From assembly GCA_029298735.1 (NCBI GenBank), contig JANSLP010000171.1, positions 1 to 64,000 on the forward strand: DNA of 64,000 bases, read 5' to 3'. This DNA is from Ophiostoma sp. CBS 140.51 (lineage: Eukaryota > Ascomycota > Sordariomycetes > Ophiostomatales > Ophiostomataceae). Shown here one piece after another: positions 62,391-64,000 of this stretch. Position 1 is the first letter of the stretch. Each line of letters opens with the position of its first letter. The notes beneath the pieces are model-generated. The model had not been told where the DNA came from. It did not search any database and was given only the letters and a program-made list of their open reading frames with translations. A program made the translations under genes and the position numbers.

Positions 62391-64000
62391 CTAAAACTGG
62401 AACGCCTCGCCTCCACCAAACCACGGATCGGCTAGGATATAGTTTAGGCCGTCGGTGAGGTTCAGGTTGTCGGCACCCTCGGACAAGCCGACAAACGTCA
62501 AGTCTAGGGCATACTCGAAATTGTCGCCCAGGTTGAGGTTGGGGTACTGGGCCATGTAGTCGGCCGTAGACGGTGGCGGCGGCATGAGCGAAGGTGCCTG
62601 CTGCTGCTGCTGCTGCTGTTGAGGGTCGGCTGGCTGACCACCGTTTGCACTGCCGGCACCGGTGTTGTTGTTGGCACCGTTGTTGAGGCTGCTGTAAAAG
62701 GGCGGCCAGGGCGGGATAGACGGACCAGCACCTCCCTGCTGTTGCTGTTGCTGTGGCATACCGGCTGCCGCGGCGGCAGATGTCGCTGCTGTTTGAGCAT
62801 AGTCGTTGGCGGCAATCTCGGACAGGAGCTGCAGCGGAGTGTTGGCCGAAGAGTACATGCCGGCTGAAGTCGGTTGCGGCAGTGGCTGTTGCTGCTGCTG
62901 TACTTGACCATTGTTGCTGATGCCACCGTTGTTCGCGTTCGGCGTGGCACCCGATGTCACTGAAGGACTGGGCGTGGCCGTCGCTGACGAGGTGGACGAT
63001 GCACGAAGGTGGCTGTTGTTGCCGTTGCCGGCATTCGTGCCGCTGTTGTTGTTGTTGTTGTTGTTGTTGTTGATGGTCGACAAGAACGCCGATGAGGGCA
63101 TGTAAGATTGCGACGTGCCACCAGCACCCATAGAGCCGCCAGGCGTACCAGCAGCCGGCGGTGAAGCAACATTCTCTTGTCCCTGTCCCTGCTGCTGCTG
63201 CTGTGGCTGCTGCGACTGTGACTGGTCTGCAGCACCCTGTCTGGCCGAAGTCTCACCATTCTCCTGCTGACCTTCACGGCCCTCAAAAGGATTGTGCGCC
63301 TGCTGCTTGAGGAACCACGACCGGATCATGGCCAGGACAATCATAAACTTGCCCGCGGGCCGCGAGCGGTTGCCGGCAGCGGTGGCGCGGAACTTGTCTA
63401 GCAAAGCGTTTAGGTGCTGCTCGACCTTCATGTGCTCCTTGTTGATGACTTTTCCGAGCTCCGAGTTGGGTGAGGACGCAAAAAGGTACAGCTTGATCAT
63501 GACGACGGTCGCATATGCCACGCGCACAAAGTTGAAGACGGGGATACAGCGCAGAGCCTGGATGTCCATTCCTAAAAAGGCATCAAAGATGCCGTCAATG
63601 GCGAGGAGACATGCCGTCAGGGCACGGATATGCGCCGGCGTCAGTGTTGCATCGCCAATAAGCGCCTCCTTGGTAGACTCGGCTGTATATGGCGTCTTGA
63701 AGTCATCGTTGCCGTTTTCCGTCTGGAGTGCAATCTCGTGCATATAAAGACTGAGTACTTCGAAACTGAGTCGTAGAGAAGCTGTAGGAAAATACACGTT
63801 AGTGACACAAATATCACAAAGTCACAAAATGACACACTGTTGACTCACGTTGTAGGAGGTTCCGCGGAATGGTAGACTTGTACCGCTCCAGCTCGCGCTC
63901 AAAACCTCTCAAGGCATACTGTGTCCGAGGATCGGCAATGTTGATCACAGTCGTCGGGTCGTCCATGGAGAACTGCTGTCCGACCTCTTCGGCCATGCGG
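62391..64000 (-). CDS. Gln/Asn-rich fungal transcription factor, C-terminal part (partial)
   Basis: The gene enters from the right edge; its 5' end, where a Zn2Cys6 DNA-binding domain would be expected, lies outside. Visible exons are 64000-63849 and 63781-62391, with a 67-nt intron (GTGAGT, CACTAAC branch, CTACAG) that joins NLLQPSLRLSFEVLSLYMHE. The middle-homology-like region has RALTACLLAIDGIFDAFLGM and RCIPVFNFVRVAYATVVMIK, then SSPNSELGKVINKEHMKVEQ, a pattern I associate with War1-like fungal regulators (weak recall). The C-terminal half is low complexity with poly-Gln and poly-Asn tracts. It ends in an acidic-aromatic stretch (NFEYALDLTFVGLSEGADNL), plausible as an activation region. 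Promoter and regulation are not visible. Confidence 0.85.
62598..62618. repeat. CTG trinucleotide repeat encoding poly-Gln
   Basis: Seven CTG units on the plus strand (CAG on the coding strand) give a Gln run in the transcription factor. This is a length-variable type of coding repeat. Confidence 0.9.
63045..63072. repeat. GTT trinucleotide repeat encoding poly-Asn
   Basis: About nine GTT units on the plus strand (AAC on the coding strand) give a run of nine Asn in the transcription factor. Confidence 0.9.

Noticed and set aside
1..64000. tRNA, 5S rRNA, CRISPR arrays, telomeric TTAGGG arrays
   Set aside because: I looked for T-loop/B-box words and repeat arrays by eye and found none convincing. 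A covariance-model search would be needed to exclude small RNAs.

Overview
This 64 kb window is nuclear DNA from a filamentous ascomycete (Pezizomycotina). A Sordariomycete fits best, but the order cannot be fixed from this sequence. The grounds are compact genes with 50-130 nt introns (GTRAGT-type donors, CTAAC/CTGAC branch points), long low-complexity Ser/Gln/Asn proteins, dispersed single-copy housekeeping genes on both strands, a complex I 49 kDa gene of fungal type, and a fungal-specific transcription factor. I see no bacterial-style operons, CRISPR arrays, rRNA or convincing tRNA genes.

Layout. From 1 to 20 kb genes are sparse. A divergent endonuclease/exonuclease/phosphatase (EEP) fold protein that has lost catalytic residues (4241-5332, -) sits alone between long non-coding stretches. 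It is followed by an acidic, Ser-rich probable nuclear protein (9810-10856, +) and an intronless 2042-residue signalling/scaffold-like protein (14100-20228, +). From 20.9 to 54.7 kb is a dense housekeeping block: SFR1 recombination factor (+), an unnamed fungal protein (-), alanyl-tRNA synthetase (+), a MidA/NDUFAF7-family mitochondrial methyltransferase (-), a membrane-anchored cysteine-synthase-like enzyme (+), TFIIS (-), a Cys-rich unknown (+), complex I 49 kDa subunit (-), RNA polymerase I/III subunit AC40 (+), NEDD8 E1 subunit UBA3 (-), TEL2 (+), COX17 (+), a coiled-coil unknown (-), PXR1 (+), a BTB protein (-) and a concentrative nucleoside transporter (+). From 54.7 to 64 kb genes are sparse again: 5.2 kb without a convincing gene, then a Ser-rich protein with four RRxS sites (59972-61120, +) and the 3' part of a Gln/Asn-rich fungal transcription factor (62391-64000, -, running off the right edge).

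How the genes relate. Genes alternate strand, giving divergent pairs that share short promoters (methyltransferase/cysteine synthase, 49 kDa/AC40, UBA3/TEL2, coiled-coil/PXR1) and convergent tail-to-tail pairs. Several products act in mitochondria (49 kDa subunit, COX17, MidA-family methyltransferase, the cysteine-synthase-like enzyme, and probably one isoform of AlaRS). Others serve transcription, rRNA/telomere biology and ubiquitin-like conjugation. There is no metabolic cluster.

The observations most worth checking are: (1) the EEP-fold pseudoenzyme; (2) an AUG-less, in-frame mitochondrial-targeting extension upstream of the AlaRS AUG, with an ACG-CTG pair as likely starts, resembling the known yeast ALA1 case; (3) a predicted GC-AG intron hiding an in-frame TGA in the BTB gene; (4) repeated DGIRVRP motifs in the giant protein; and (5) CK2/R2TP-type DSDD motifs in TEL2. 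All exon boundaries were placed by eye from splice consensus and protein continuity.
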